64,000 bases of DNA, from contig JALDNG010000004.1 of NCBI GenBank assembly GCA_024349245.1, positions 4,936,001-5,000,000 of the forward strand. Reading direction: 5' to 3'. The translations under genes and the position numbers were made by a program. This document shows positions 24,442-36,400 of this stretch, in pieces. The first letter of the stretch is position 1. The number at the start of each line of letters is the position of its first letter. Source of the stretch: Neodontobutis hainanensis. Its lineage: Eukaryota; Chordata; Actinopteri; Gobiiformes; Odontobutidae. The notes under the pieces were generated by a model. The model worked only from the letters and a program-made list of their open reading frames with translations, made no database searches and had not been told where the DNA came from.

Positions 24442-25575
24442 TTACACATCTGAGTTTATGCTCAAGTTGGCCAGACGTGGGTCAGAGTTGATCTCATACC
24501 TGTAATGGTATCCCTCCATGTGGTCTCTACAAGCATCCCGGAAGTTATACATCCACCGCTTAATGCCCTTTCTGTTTAGGTAGAGCACCAGCAAGAATAT
24601 GACACCAATCAAAGCCAGAACTAGTCCCAGAAAAACATATGAGGTCTCCAGAACGCCCCCCAAGTCCCCCGAACATTTGAGCTGTGACTGTTGGACCTGC
24701 AGCAAAGGCAGGCGTCTTAGTACCTCAGGGTTTTCGCAGGTCATGTTGTCGACGTCTGTGACCTGAGTTGTGTTTTTCAGCCAGGAAATCAAGTCTTCAA
24801 TCATGCAGTCACACCTCCATGGATTCCCCGCCAGCTGGATGTGGAGGCCAGGTTTATTGCTGAACTCAGACAGAGTTGTAGTCGGGAGGTCTCTCAGGCT
24901 GTTGTCTCTCAGGTCCAAGTCCTGCAGCGGTGGCACCTTCAGTGTCCCGTTCTGTAGGAAAAGGATGGAGCTGTTCTGCAAACTGAGGTTCACAAGACTC
25001 TGGAGGCTCATAAAAATGTTGTCAGGAAGTAAGACGAGTTCATTGTTGGATAAGTCCAAGACAGTGAGCTCCTGGAGGTTGCCACTCTGTATGAAGTTAA
25101 GATCTGCTGTGGAATGATTATGAAAACACCTACTGAGGTTCAATACTTGCAGTTTATTATCATCAGGAAAAGCCCTGTCACTAAAACTCTGAATGTTGTT
25201 GTTACTCACATCCAGGCGCACAAGGCTAGGCAACTTGTCAAATACCTTCTCGTCCACAAACTCCAGCTCATTTTCACCCAGATACAGATCTGTCAACTGT
25301 TCCAGGCGGATTGGGAAAGAGTCTACACTGATACGGGAAATGCTGTTTCCCGTCACAAACAGGGTTTTGGTATTGGTCGGTAAAAAATGCGGAATCGCAT
25401 CCAAGTCCTGGTTTTGGCATTTCACAGTTTGGGAGAAGCACGAGCATTTCTCCGGGCAACCTTGGCAACAGCACGCCACCACGACCCCGAGGAGAATAAG
25501 TAGCTGCATCATACCGTTCTTCTGCGTGATTTCTCCGCGTTTACAACATCCGCGTAACGAGCTAAAGAGATGCAT
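24442..25575 (-). CDS. tpbg: tpbg, trophoblast glycoprotein (5T4/Waif1), single coding exon
   Basis: TPBG is a type I membrane glycoprotein of the leucine-rich-repeat family that restrains Wnt/beta-catenin signalling and affects chemokine signalling. The uninterrupted frame from 25575 gives 377 residues; the in-frame ATG at 25512 gives 356 with a classical signal peptide (MMQLLILLGVVVACCC). Domains follow in order. An LRRNT cap (CPEKCSCFSQTVKC) leads into leucine-rich repeats, then an LRRCT cap (NPWRCDCMIEDL...C). A membrane segment (SYVFLGLVLALIGVIFLLVL) and a conserved tail ending SDV, a PDZ-type terminus, close the protein. I count seven N-x-S/T sites in the ectodomain. Human is 420 residues, with a longer N-terminus. 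Teleosts often have a and b copies; which one this is was not resolved. Confidence 0.95.
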   Translation of the reverse strand: MHLFSSLRGCCKRGEITQKNGMMQLLILLGVVVACCCQGCPEKCSCFSQTVKCQNQDLDAIPHFLPTNTKTLFVTGNSISRISVDSFPIRLEQLTDLYLGENELEFVDEKVFDKLPSLVRLDVSNNNIQSFSDRAFPDDNKLQVLNLSRCFHNHSTADLNFIQSGNLQELTVLDLSNNELVLLPDNIFMSLQSLVNLSLQNSSILFLQNGTLKVPPLQDLDLRDNSLRDLPTTTLSEFSNKPGLHIQLAGNPWRCDCMIEDLISWLKNTTQVTDVDNMTCENPEVLRRLPLLQVQQSQLKCSGDLGGVLETSYVFLGLVLALIGVIFLLVLYLNRKGIKRWMYNFRDACRDHMEGYHYRYEINSDPRLANLSINSDV

Positions 25576-25919
25576 TTTTGTTTCAATCTGTGTGCGCCGA
25601 GTGTGTGAAGACTGCTTTAGAAAACAAACAAGCACTGTTAGCTTTTCGTCAGGGAACAAGAAAGTTTTCAACTCTGTCCTCCCACCTTTATCCTTTAGAA
25701 AATGCTCCGTGGATCAAACGCAGACTCCCTAAAACTAGCCCCGTACCATCCTTGTTACAGTTGCTTTACATGTCCGAGAGCCCTAAAAGGGAAAAGCATA
25801 AACTTGTCTTCATCTGCTTTCCACACTTTTTATGATGAACAAGTAAAAAAATATTATCTATCTGCAAACAGACAGATCTGAAGTGCTGTGAAGCTTGTAA
25901 GTTAGTTTCAGTTACTTAC

Positions 25920-26040
25920 TCTGGGCACCAAATCCTAGATAATACTTTTTCCAAAGGTGTGATGGAACTAAAAACGTACGGCTGTCCTCCACACAGGCAG
26001 GAGACAAGACGGAAAGACTAAACATAGCAGCTCAGCTCAG
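25920..26040 (-). other. tpbg: candidate noncoding first exon of tpbg
   Basis: On the minus strand a donor CCCAGA|GTAAGTAA lies at 25920/25919. Two acceptors could pair with it: CTTTTCCCTTTTAG (exon from 25782) or TTTGTTTTCTAAAGCAG (exon from 25611). The coding exon then follows. The 5' end is approximate. This fits a short 5'-UTR intron followed by a single coding exon. Confidence 0.5.
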
Positions 26041-26047
26041 TGCACAC

Positions 26048-26100
26048 CATTGGAAGGAGGGAGCGTACCACTTTGGAGCTCAAAAGGGGGTGGGCGGAAA
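26048..26100 (-). promoter_or_regulatory. tpbg: tpbg proximal promoter: GC box and CCAAT box
   Basis: Just upstream of the candidate first exon, the tpbg strand carries a CCAAT box (ATTGG on plus, 26049-26053). Upstream of that is an SP1/KLF-type GC box (GGGGGTGGGCGG on plus, 26085-26096). Spacing and order fit a TATA-less vertebrate promoter. Confidence 0.5.
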
Positions 26101-26283
26101 GCTCATCTAGTCACAGGCCAAAAAATCATTCTGCATTTTGACTCCCTATCCAAGCATATTTTATTCTTCAAATAAGTTAATATTTTTCAACAACAAAGGT
26201 TGCAACTCGTGTCACTTGAGATCATTGTCAGGAAAACATGATGTGGAAAAATCCAGTCCAGTGACTTGGAGTTTACTAAAGAT

Positions 26284-27039
26284 CAGTGTTGCCAACTTAG
26301 CGCCTTTATCGCTGTATTTAGCGAATATTTAGACCCCTCTACGACAAATTTTCAAAAAAGCGACTAGCGACAAATCTAACGACATTTTCTTGAGTTATTG
26401 GAGACTTTTGAAGACTCTCTGAAGTGAAAGCACAAATCGTTCTTATTCTTCTCAATGAGCAGCCCCATCCCAAAGCACTCACAGGCAGCCCAGTCCTCGC
26501 CCAGCAGCCCCTCCCAGCTGCAGTCAGAGCAGGAGTTGTTCACCCCTCCACGTCCAGACTGCAAATGAATCGCGCATGTGCGGCAACTTGGAAATCCGCC
26601 GCTGGTGGATCCCGTGTGTTTTTATTTACAATCTATGGTTTTTACTCACTTTTTGTGTCTTCACCGACTTTATTCCTTTCTCTCCTACAGCGTTCATCAC
26701 AATCACATGCACAATGCACATGGTCAATATGCAAGTGAGGCGATGGTGTCATTTAGCGACTTATAGCAACTTTCCTTACTGATTTGATTGGATTTCCATT
26801 CCTCTCGTGTGCTTATCACTTAATTAAGATTTTTATTGGGACAGTGGGCTATATCATAATAAAATACAGTAGAAGAGACTATGTGAGCACGAATTTGTCA
26901 AGAAAGCACATTAGGCAGGCAGAACTCAAGAAAGTATGCAATTTAGTATGATGACGCGTTGACGTAATGACGTCAAGAATATGCAAATTTTTTTGGCTAG
27001 GCTTTAGCTACTTTCCTTTGAAAAGAGTTGGCAACACTG
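26284..27039. mobile_element. hAT-type nonautonomous DNA transposon (MITE, 756 bp)
   Basis: The left end CAGTGTTGCCAACTTAGCG and the inverted right end CAGTGTTGCCAACTCTTTTC share 14 perfect terminal bases. The element is flanked by a perfect 8-bp duplication CTAAAGAT at 26276-26283 and 27040-27047, the size typical of hAT insertions. There is no transposase ORF, so it must have been mobilised in trans. It lies about 190 bp upstream of the tpbg promoter boxes. Confidence 0.9.
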
Positions 27040-27047
27040 CTAAAGAT

Positions 27048-28590
27048 AATATTATAAGATAATAATATAAGATAGTAATTAGGCTACATATGAGACATGG
27101 TGCGCAGATATAGCTGCAAAACTCAAAACGGTCTTTCTGGAGACAAACCCATATCACCAAATCATTCAGTGGCCTTCACATGGCCTCTGGCTAAAGGGCA
27201 TCAAGGAAGAGGCCACTTTCACTGCTTCATCAAAACTCACAAATCTGCTAGTAGCAATATTTATCTGTACCTCTTCCTCTTCTGTTCATTACTATTTCTA
27301 CAAATAATATAGCACTAATATTTTCACTACAGACAAACCTCCCTGCTACCACTATTACACATTAAACTTTCTTTTGATACATGCTTGCTGTCTGCATCAT
27401 CACAACTGATAAATGTCAATAAAATCTGACTGCAGGTTCTAGTGGTGTTTGCAATAATACCTTTTGTCATATGCTTTAAATAAGCTCATCAGTGTGGTGA
27501 AGATAAGGGCATGGTATTTAGGACAAAACAAATGGTGCTTCTTTATTTACTGACTATATCTCCACAGCCCCTTCAGAGAAACACTCCTTGTTGTGACCTT
27601 CTATGGAGAGCATTGTACCCCTCGGATTATGCAGGATTATACAACTGAGAAGCCCAATTGTGTATGTGTTTATTTATGAATGACGGCCATGAGCACACTC
27701 ATCAGTATGTCATATTGGGAAACAGGAGGGCTCCTCATGTAACCTTAGCTTTAACCTCCTTTGACCCTACCTATTCTTAGCCAGAGTCAATGAGAAAATC
27801 AAGGGACTACTTTTTTATTTGGATATAGAGTGTATAGTTGTCCGCACACTTTCAGTTTGTAAAAGGCAAACTGTAGAAATGTCACAGACTAAACCATAAA
27901 CTGCTGTAATAGGGGGCAATGAAAACACACATTTTCTACTCTTAATATTTAAAACACTGAACACTGCAACGTACTTTTAAATGTGTAATACATAGAGGGT
28001 ATTTCTACAAAAGGCTATAAGTTGCAGAAAAGTTTTGGTTTAGGTGGCCACATTGGGATGCTTGTCCTGAGTGCTATGTTCAGGGGCTGTATTTAATAAG
28101 GAACCAAATAGTATACAACCGACTATAAATATATAATCTATACACCCTTGCACTCTATTTGTTATTAAACCTTGTCGTAAAATTGCATTCATTGGGCCCA
28201 TTTGCAGCCATGAAAACATAAGATAAACATAAACTGGGGGTGTGCTGACTTTCTAACTCCTTTTTCCAAAATACTGGTTTACCCATTTAAATGTTGATGC
28301 AAGCTGAATTTAAAACTACACGAGGTTTATATATGGACAGTAATATTTGAACCACATAATGCCTTTTAGATCAGCACACACTGAAATTATGTGAAGTTAT
28401 TCAAAATGTAGCCTAGGTAAATATTTTAATCACACATTATCTTATCCAAATGGTTTATTTTTTTTTTCTTCTATTTATAATAGGCTATAGTGAAATAAAA
28501 CAACGCCACCATTACATATTTAGCTGGTGACACTTTTCAGTTACATCAGCTTTAGAAACTGTACACCCAACCAAAATGTTCTTCTACGCT
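27048..28590. other. spacer between the hAT element and ibtk
   Basis: No gene is visible. It begins with a small ATAAGATAATA direct repeat (27047-27078). The remainder is AT-rich, mostly unique-looking sequence. Confidence 0.6.
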
Positions 28591-28619
28591 CAGTAACGGC
28601 CGAAAAAAAAAAGAAAAAC

Positions 28620-28660
28620 AACCAATCAGATGCTGGAATCTTTCCTGTTCCACCAATCAG
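28620..28660 (+). promoter_or_regulatory. ibtk: ibtk promoter: paired CCAAT boxes
   Basis: Two CCAATCAG boxes at 28622-28629 and 28653-28660, both on the gene strand, are 31 bp apart (about three helical turns). They lie about 180-215 bp upstream of the first splice donor. This is a typical NF-Y arrangement in TATA-less promoters. Confidence 0.55.
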
Positions 28661-28699
28661 AAGTCTTGATGTTAGTTCGGCTGTTTCACCCCATCTGTA

Positions 28700-28837
28700 G
28701 GGTTTCCACCTTCAGACCTGTCAAAAATAACACTGGTTACAAATTGCGTCTTTCGCTCTTTTTTCACAATGATACAGTTTTTGTACCCCGCTTATTCTGT
28801 TTTCTTCAAGAGCTCATTTTTCTTTAACTAACGGAAG
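28700..28837 (+). other. ibtk: candidate noncoding first exon of ibtk
   Basis: It ends at a consensus donor (GGAAG|GTAAGAAG) at 28837/28838. The start is estimated from the CCAAT boxes. The intron that follows (28838-29411) contains a 23-base T tract at 29157-29179. Confidence 0.45.
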
Positions 28838-29156
28838 GTAAGAAGAAGGCTTTATATTGCTGCAACGTTATCGCTTGCTAATGCTAACTAGCGTATGATG
28901 ATGTGTTAGTAAAGCTAAGGCTGCGGCTATATTTACGGACGATAACAACTTGTAACAACTACTCACTACATATCTTCCACCTTTTGTTTGACTTGGAAGA
29001 AAACAATTACATAATGTTTTTATAACGTTGTTTTTTGAGGAATCAAATCTACATTACTGGAATAAATAAGATCTTGCTGTTTGGTTGTTGTAGATTGTTA
29101 CATAACTTTAATACTGCGTTAACCTAGTCTTGTAGTATGTTAGATTTAAAGTCAAC

Positions 29157-29179
29157 TTTTTTTTTTTTTTTTTTTTTTT
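29157..29179. repeat. poly(T) tract
   Basis: There are 23 consecutive T in ibtk intron 1, so it is prone to slippage and assembly error. Confidence 0.9.
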
Positions 29180-29411
29180 CGTCCTACTCATTGTCAGTGT
29201 TGCTGTTTTCAGTAACATTGCCAGTTTTCTAAAAATTGTATATGTATATCATGTGCATTTGATAATTCCCTTTCTACTGGTAACATTCAGCTAAATGCAG
29301 TGGAGCATGTGCATTCATCATTTGTTTATGTATTATTGTGCACTTTCTTATACCACTTTCTTACTTCTTAAAATATTTTTTAATTGATCACGTTTATGAC
29401 TTCAATTTTCA

Positions 29412-29966
29412 GGTCTCCTTTACAATTATGGAGTTCTGAAAAGAGAAGTGTGGATTTTGGGGGGAAGGGGCCCCTTTCCCCTCAAGGTTGATGGTTGGAC
29501 TGCTGGATGAAAAGGTCAGGGTAGATGACACTTTTGAATTTTGTAAAATATCGCACACAAAGAAAATATATATATTTTTGCTAAGACAAAAACACTTTTG
29601 TACATAGATTTTTGTATTCTTGAATTCTTGATGCCACAGTCTTCTACAAACACCTTTAGTGCTCAGCTCTTGGTCGAAATGGTGGACTAAAACAAGTATC
29701 CAAAAGGATCTGGAGCCGCTAGGGTGCGGTGGAACCACAACATTAGCACAATTCTAGCGCTCCACAGCCATTTTGAGCTTTAGTTAGTGTTTTCCTAATT
29801 TATTTTTATTTTTGGAGAGCAGCTCTCAAACTTTTATTTTGTTTGTTACCTGGAATTGTGTTGTTTTGAGTCTGTTTGCTATTTTTGGGTGGTGGGCTGG
29901 TAGAAGGACTGTGTAATACAGAAGAGAAGAGTTGAGAGGTTAAGTGTGAAGATTAAGTGGGCCAAG
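29412..29966 (+). other. ibtk: ibtk 5'-UTR part of the first coding exon
   Basis: An acceptor (CTTCAATTTTCAG) at 29411 opens a leader of about 555 nt before the ATG at 29967. It holds upstream ORFs at 29428-29439 (three codons) and 29491-29607 (38 codons). A GC-rich self-complementary block GGGGAAGGGGCCCCTTTCCC starts at 29461. A further 5'-UTR intron inside it cannot be excluded. Confidence 0.45.
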
Positions 29967-30484
29967 ATGAGTCTGGCAGCTCCAGACTGCACTGCCAAAT
30001 GCCGCTCACTTCAGCATGCAGATGAGGTGGTGGCGGCTCTGACAAGGGGCACTGAGGGGCAGCTCGGGGCTTTCTTGACCGCACACTGTCACAATGCAGC
30101 ATCCCTGCGGGATGCATTTGGTCGCACGGCTCTGCACATGGCTGCTTCACTGGGAAAGAAGGCCCTGTTAGAGTGGCTGCTCGAGAGTAAGAGTGCTGAT
30201 CTGATGGTCAAGGATAAGGAGTCCGGATGGACTGCACTACATCGCAGTGCCTTCTACGGACAAATCCACTGTCTCATCTCATTAGTTAAGGTAAATATCT
30301 TACACTTTGTGATGCTATAAATATAATATTTTATTTGAAAAAAAAAATATTTTTATACTAAAGGCAACAATGATTTGTTGTGTCTAGCATGGTGGCCTTC
30401 TTTCCACCCAAGACAAGGAGGGCTTCTCTGTATTGGACCTGACAATGAAGGACCGACCCGCACATGTTGTGTTCAAACACAGTG
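29967..30484 (+). CDS. ibtk: ibtk exons 1-2: ankyrin repeats
   Basis: Coding exons 29967-30290 and 30388-30484 encode residues 1-140. Two ankyrin-type units are visible, FGRTALHMAASLGKKALLEW and SGWTALHRSAFYGQIHCLIS. They are followed by the linker KEGFSVLDLTMKDRPAHVVF, which is conserved in IBTK. Confidence 0.95.
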
Positions 30485-33400
30485 GTAAGATCAAGTCATT
30501 CACAGCCTATCTTTTCAGATGAAGTTAAAAGTTTTTTTTGTGGTTGTAATTGCACTGTGTTCATTATTACAGACCCAACTGAGGTATACACATGGGGCAA
30601 CAATACTAATTTCAGCCTTGGCCATGGTAATCAAGAGAGCCGGCAGCACCCTGAGCTCGTAGATGTGTTTGCCAGGACAGGGATTTACATTAAACAAGTA
30701 AGTTAACAACAGGCTGTTATTATCTCTGCTCCCCAGAGGGAATTGAAATAATTTTTAAATGTTTTTCTGCAATACGTCACAAGGTTTCCCTTTGTGAAAA
30801 CCTTACATGCATCTGTCTCCTTCACGTCAGTGGCTCCAAGCTTCAGCTCTATGCCAACATGGGTTCCCAATGCACAGGGTTAGACTAGATGAGGCACAGC
30901 AGCAAAACACTCCCTCCCCAGAGGTTTAAACAGTTATAAAACATCTCCTTTGGGCACCATAGCATTTGGATTTTTTTACACATCATTTTCTTTTATACTT
31001 CAACTCACACACATTCACACACACACACACACGCACTTGGGCTAGAACAAATGTATTTGCAAGGTATGCATTGTTTTTAATTTAAGTTGCTATAATAAAC
31101 ACATACATTTTTAATAGGGTACTTGGCGGCACTACATTGAACTTGAGTGATGCCAGCAAGCTTTATGGGGAACATTGACAGTGTTAAACATAGACCCCTA
31201 ATGTTATTTCAACAAGCGTTAAGGATGTTACTATAATGTGTCACGTGTCGTTAGTTGTTGGCCCTTTAACCCCATTGGATACCATACGCACCAGATGGTA
31301 GTCATATAGGAGATTAATTACTGTAGATGGTCATGTCAGTATAATGTCACTTGGACAATACTCAGTGTTTACAAGCAGGTGTGTACCTTTTTTTAAAAAC
31401 AAACAGTTTCCCTTGCTTTGTTATACTAAATAATATCTGTTTACACAGGGGATGTTTGTTTGAAATGTTTTTAAATGCACATTTCATAAAGCTTGGCTGG
31501 GTTCAGCTGGATCTAGTTTCATGACCACTCAATGACCCAGCTGCACTGCATGTTGTCTTTGTTTTTGGAGCTCAATCCAACAGGTGCCAGAGGTTAAATA
31601 TTAATTCCTCTATGACATGATTTTAATTAAATGAACCATCCTGCTGTGTATACGCGTGTGTGAATGTCTACATTAATGTGATACTTGGGAAACATCTCTG
31701 TGCTCTATTGAAGTCTGGAGGGGAACAATGTATTAGTAATGATGTTTGCTTTTCCACTTTGCTATGGCCTTTATTGGCTTAGTGTTTTACTACTACTACA
31801 AGAGGGCTTGGCTTGGGGACATGGAAAGTGATGCATCACATACTGAGGTCAAAGTAATAATGAAAAGAGCCTTCACTTTAATCTAATAAAAACATGGAAC
31901 GAGAAACTAAATGAATGCTCATAATACATAAATATTGTCTTATCTCTGCCCATAGGTGGTCCTGTGCAAGTTCCACACTGTGTTTCTGTCTCAAAAAGGC
32001 CAGGTGTTCACTTGTGGGCATGGACAAGGAGGTCGACTTGGCCATGGAGATGAACAAACATACATGGTAAGCTTTGCTACTTAATGTTAAGCTTGAGAAT
32101 GGAATACTTTTCTTCAGACATTTACAAATCAATGGTGATGACTCAGTACATTTCTACGCTTGCATGCCAAAGGTCTGTTGATATTTTGTAATCGGTTCTA
32201 GCTAGGCAGACAGAACATCGAAAAGGTGTTTGCTTTTCTCTTTGGACGCTGTAAAATGTTGCGCTTAGTTTACACATCATTTGTCTACTAACATTTGGCT
32301 TAAACTCTGTAAAATAGTAGTGTATCTTACCAGAACTTGGACAAAATCAAGTCTAGGCTTCAAAAATAATTTTATTTATTATTATTATTATTATATTAGT
32401 TTGCTATTAAGAGCGATAAGAGATTTAAAGGTCATTAAACAACTATGGCAGTGGCTTTTCGTGACAATAGGGCAGCCCACTTAATTAAATAACATACAGT
32501 CACAGTGAACTAATATCAGACCACTCATTCGATCCTTGTCACTTGTGTCCATAGGTTCCTCGGATGGTGGAGGGTCTCATGTCTCATCACTGCTCTCAAG
32601 TGGCAGCAGCCAAAGACCACACAGTGGTGCTGACAGAGGAAGGCTATGTTTACACTTTTGGCCTCAACACCTTTCATCAACTGGGTCTGTCTCCTCCTCC
32701 TGCCTCAGCACATGTCCCTAAACAGGTAGGATTGCTTAGGATGGAGACGTAATAATAAGTACCAATTTAATGGTTCAATGAACTAATGTCCTTACTCTCT
32801 GCATGGATATGTGCTACAGGTGTTCTCTAAGACACTGAAAGGGAGAACTGTGATTGGAGTTGCTGCTGGAAGGTTCCACACAGTGCTGTGGACCAGGGAG
32901 GCTGTCTATACAATGGGCTTGAATGGAGGGCAACTTGGTACGTTAAAGGAAGAAATCAATCAAAACAAAATCACAAATAAGACCTACATAATACTTTTCC
33001 TTGATTAAAAGGTTATCTGCTGGACCCCAATGGAGAGAAATGTGTTACAGCCCCCCGACAGGTCTCAGCCCTTCATCATAAAGATGTCAACATTGCCATG
33101 GCAGCAGCTAGTGATGGTGCAACAGTGGTTGTGACTGAGAGAGGAGACGTTTACTTGTTGGCAGACTACCATTGCAAAAAACTGGCTTCCAGGTAACTTC
33201 AACAGTTTATACTTATTAAACGTAGACTTACTTTACATTGTCTAAGTACAATTTGAATCCTACAGGCAGCTGAACATCAAGAAGGTTCTGGTGACTGGTG
33301 GAAGTCTTGACCACCGGGTGGACCCACAGCTCCTACATGAGGGATTAGGGGAAAAGGTGACCATCTTGGCTTTGGACGAAGCGGGAAGAGTAAGTGTGTA

Positions 33401-36400
33401 TAGAAAATATTGAATAAGATGTATTTTTTTTCTGTTGGCATATACTTCAGAACAATTAAAGTGTTGGACCCTAGAGCTGAAATCTATTTAAAAAAAGTCT
33501 TGTCTGTTGTTTCACCTATTCTGTTCCTATCCTCTGTCAGGTATTTTGCTGGCGTTCCTCGGGCCTCTCAGTGAGACAGTGCCGATGGGCATATGCACGC
33601 CAGGTTTTTATGTTGGACATAGCTCTCAGCAAGAATGGCTTAATGTTTGTTACTCATGAGGGCGAGGGCTTTAGTGGCGTGTGGGCCGGAGAATATAAGA
33701 AGTATGGAGAGAAGAAAGGTACTCAGTCTTTTTTGTTTTCAGTATTGATAAAAAATGTAGACACTGGTATTTACCCGTTCCTTGTTAATGTAACAGAGAA
33801 CAGTGTGGAGGTTTGTGGCCATTCAGACACAGGGACATATTATGAGAGAATCCGTCTGGAAAAGCTCCCCTTTGTGCATCGAGCCGTGAGCATCACCATG
33901 GACTCTAAAGGCCGAAATTATGGAGTGCTTCAGGTCGATCCTAAATCAAGGTATTAACACATTATTAGTTATGAAACAAAAGGCAAGGTGTAAAAAGCAA
34001 AATGCACACTATTATTCTTAAATGAAATGGGTAATTCTGCCACCTAGGGGTGAAAAGTAAGAAGCACATTTCTTACAGGGGTAAATTAGTCTGTGTTAAA
34101 AAGTAATTTGCACCAATAAAATGATAAACTCATAAAAGGCAAGTGGCTTTTTTGTCTTTGATTTTTTTTATATATTATTAATATTAATATTATAATGATG
34201 CTGCTTGTCACTGTTTCCACTTTAAACCAGCTTATTTGAGATTCCCAGTGTGTCTCCGTCTTCCTTCCCTGAACACTTCCGGAGACTTCTGGAGGAGGCC
34301 GATGAAATGGACAACATCCACGATGTCACCCTTCAGGCTGGTGACCGCACCTTTCCAGCTCACAAATACATCTTGTCCATGCGTTCGGAGTTCTTCCAGA
34401 AAGTGTTTGCAGTAAACCACTGTGTGATAGATAAGGAGCTTGATAATGAAGTAAGAAGGAGTGAAGATGCTGTGGGCTGTGATTTGCTGATTTTTGAGAC
34501 GATTCCCCCCAGTATGCTGGAATATGCCCTGCACTTCATCTATACAGACTCCTGTGAGCTTCTTATGCAGGGGGCTCGGCCAAGGGTCTCAGGGGTCCAG
34601 ACAGGTCTAAACCAGGTAAGAAAATTGGGTATTTAACGTTATTTGTATTTAGCTTTTATGTACATTGATTAATCTTTTTGTAACAAGCAGGATTCAGAAC
34701 AGAGCAGGCTTATCAGCGGCCTGCAGGACTTGGATCTGCATGGACGATCAGCCTTCGAGGTATATAACTCCCTTAGTCCAGCCATCAAAAGAGATGGTGA
34801 CAAGGCCAGGAGCAAGTGCTCCAAGCCGAGCAGAAAGCCCAAAGGAAACAAAGGGGACAAAGCACCAGGCAATGAGAGCAGCTCCAACCCTGTGAAAACC
34901 TTACAAGGGGTTGCAAAAAAACTCGGTCTAGGTAGTTTGTCTGGACGGTGAGAAATTAATGTCTCTACTTATTCGTACTTGCATTGTTAGACTTATTATA
35001 TATTAGTCTGTATTCACCTGTTCTGTCTCTCTTAACAGACTGGATGGAGTCAAATACGAGAATGGAAAAATAAATGTTGTACAGAAGAAAACGTGCAGCA
35101 AATTTAAACTGAATCAGAAAAAATGGTAAATGTTTAATAATCAGTAAATGTGGTAAAGGAAGTGCCTTTAAATTTACACTTGTTGTGTTTCTCCGAAGCT
35201 CCTATCTTTGTGATGTTACCCTGAAGTCTGAAGATGGGAAGGAGTTTGATTGTCATAAAAGTGTCCTCTGTGCAAGACTAGGTAGTTACACATAAACACA
35301 CAACACACTCTGCAATTTTTATGGCAAAGTGGCCAAGTGAATTAAACACTGGTGTATGTTCAAAGTTCAAAGTTTCTTTATTGTCCCTCTTGGGGAAATT
35401 AATTTTGCAGCATCATGCTCCTTAAAAAAAAAAAAAGCTGCTATGTTTGTGTTTTATCACAGAGTACTTCAACAGTATGCTGGGAAACCCCTGGATTGAG
35501 GTATTGTATGTTTGAATGTATGATATGTTGGCATTTGTAGCAGTGTGCAAGTGACATTTCTTCTCTGAACATTCACAGGCAACGTCCTGCAATGCACTGG
35601 AAATACCCACCAGCTCAGAGATTCTGCAGGTCATTCTTGAATATATTTACACAGATGAATCTCCCACCACTAAAGGTAGAAATCCTATGATTTTATGTCT
35701 TTTAAAATAATAAAAAGAGAAGGATTTATTTACTCAATGTCTTGTCTCTTAGAGTCCCTGAATGTGGAGTTTGTGTGTAATGTGCTGGTAGTGGCCGACC
35801 AGCTGCTCATCACGCGACTAAAGGAGATTTGTGAAGTTGTCATCACAGAAAACTGTAAGTTTTAATGTATATTTATCAAAAGATTGGATACAAAATATTG
35901 ACAGTCTTCCTTTTCCTGGGTTCTATTTACATGTGTTTGCTGTTATTTATTCAGTAACTCTGAAGAATGCAGCTGAGCTCCTTGAGTTTTCTGCCATGTA
36001 CAATGCAGAACAGCTCAAACTCTCCTGTCTCCAGTTCATTGTACTGAACATTGCCGCCCTCCTGGACTCAAAGTAAGAGTCAGACAGTCCTAACCCTGTA
36101 TGTTTTAAGACATTTTTATGTGGGCTTTATGAAAGCCTTTTGGCCTGAGAGTTTTAACAAACATGTTTTCTTTTCTGCCTATGCATATATTATGTTTTTC
36201 CTTTGTGCTAACCTCAGAGCACTAGATATTCTTAGTGATGAAGTGCTTGTGGACCTTACTGCAGCCTACAGGAAGGCGGTGAGTTACCTCAGTCCACCCC
36301 GACAAGTCTCCCAATCCCAATACTATCCTGGTTATTTAATACTTAGCAGTTAGTTAGTCTTTTGCCCATAATTTAGCACCAAGCTGTGGTTACAGTTCTT

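Noticed and set aside
29716..29729. Second CTCF-like core (CCGCTAGGGTGCGG) in the ibtk leader
   Set aside because: It breaks the consensus at strongly constrained positions and lies within transcribed leader; too weak to call.
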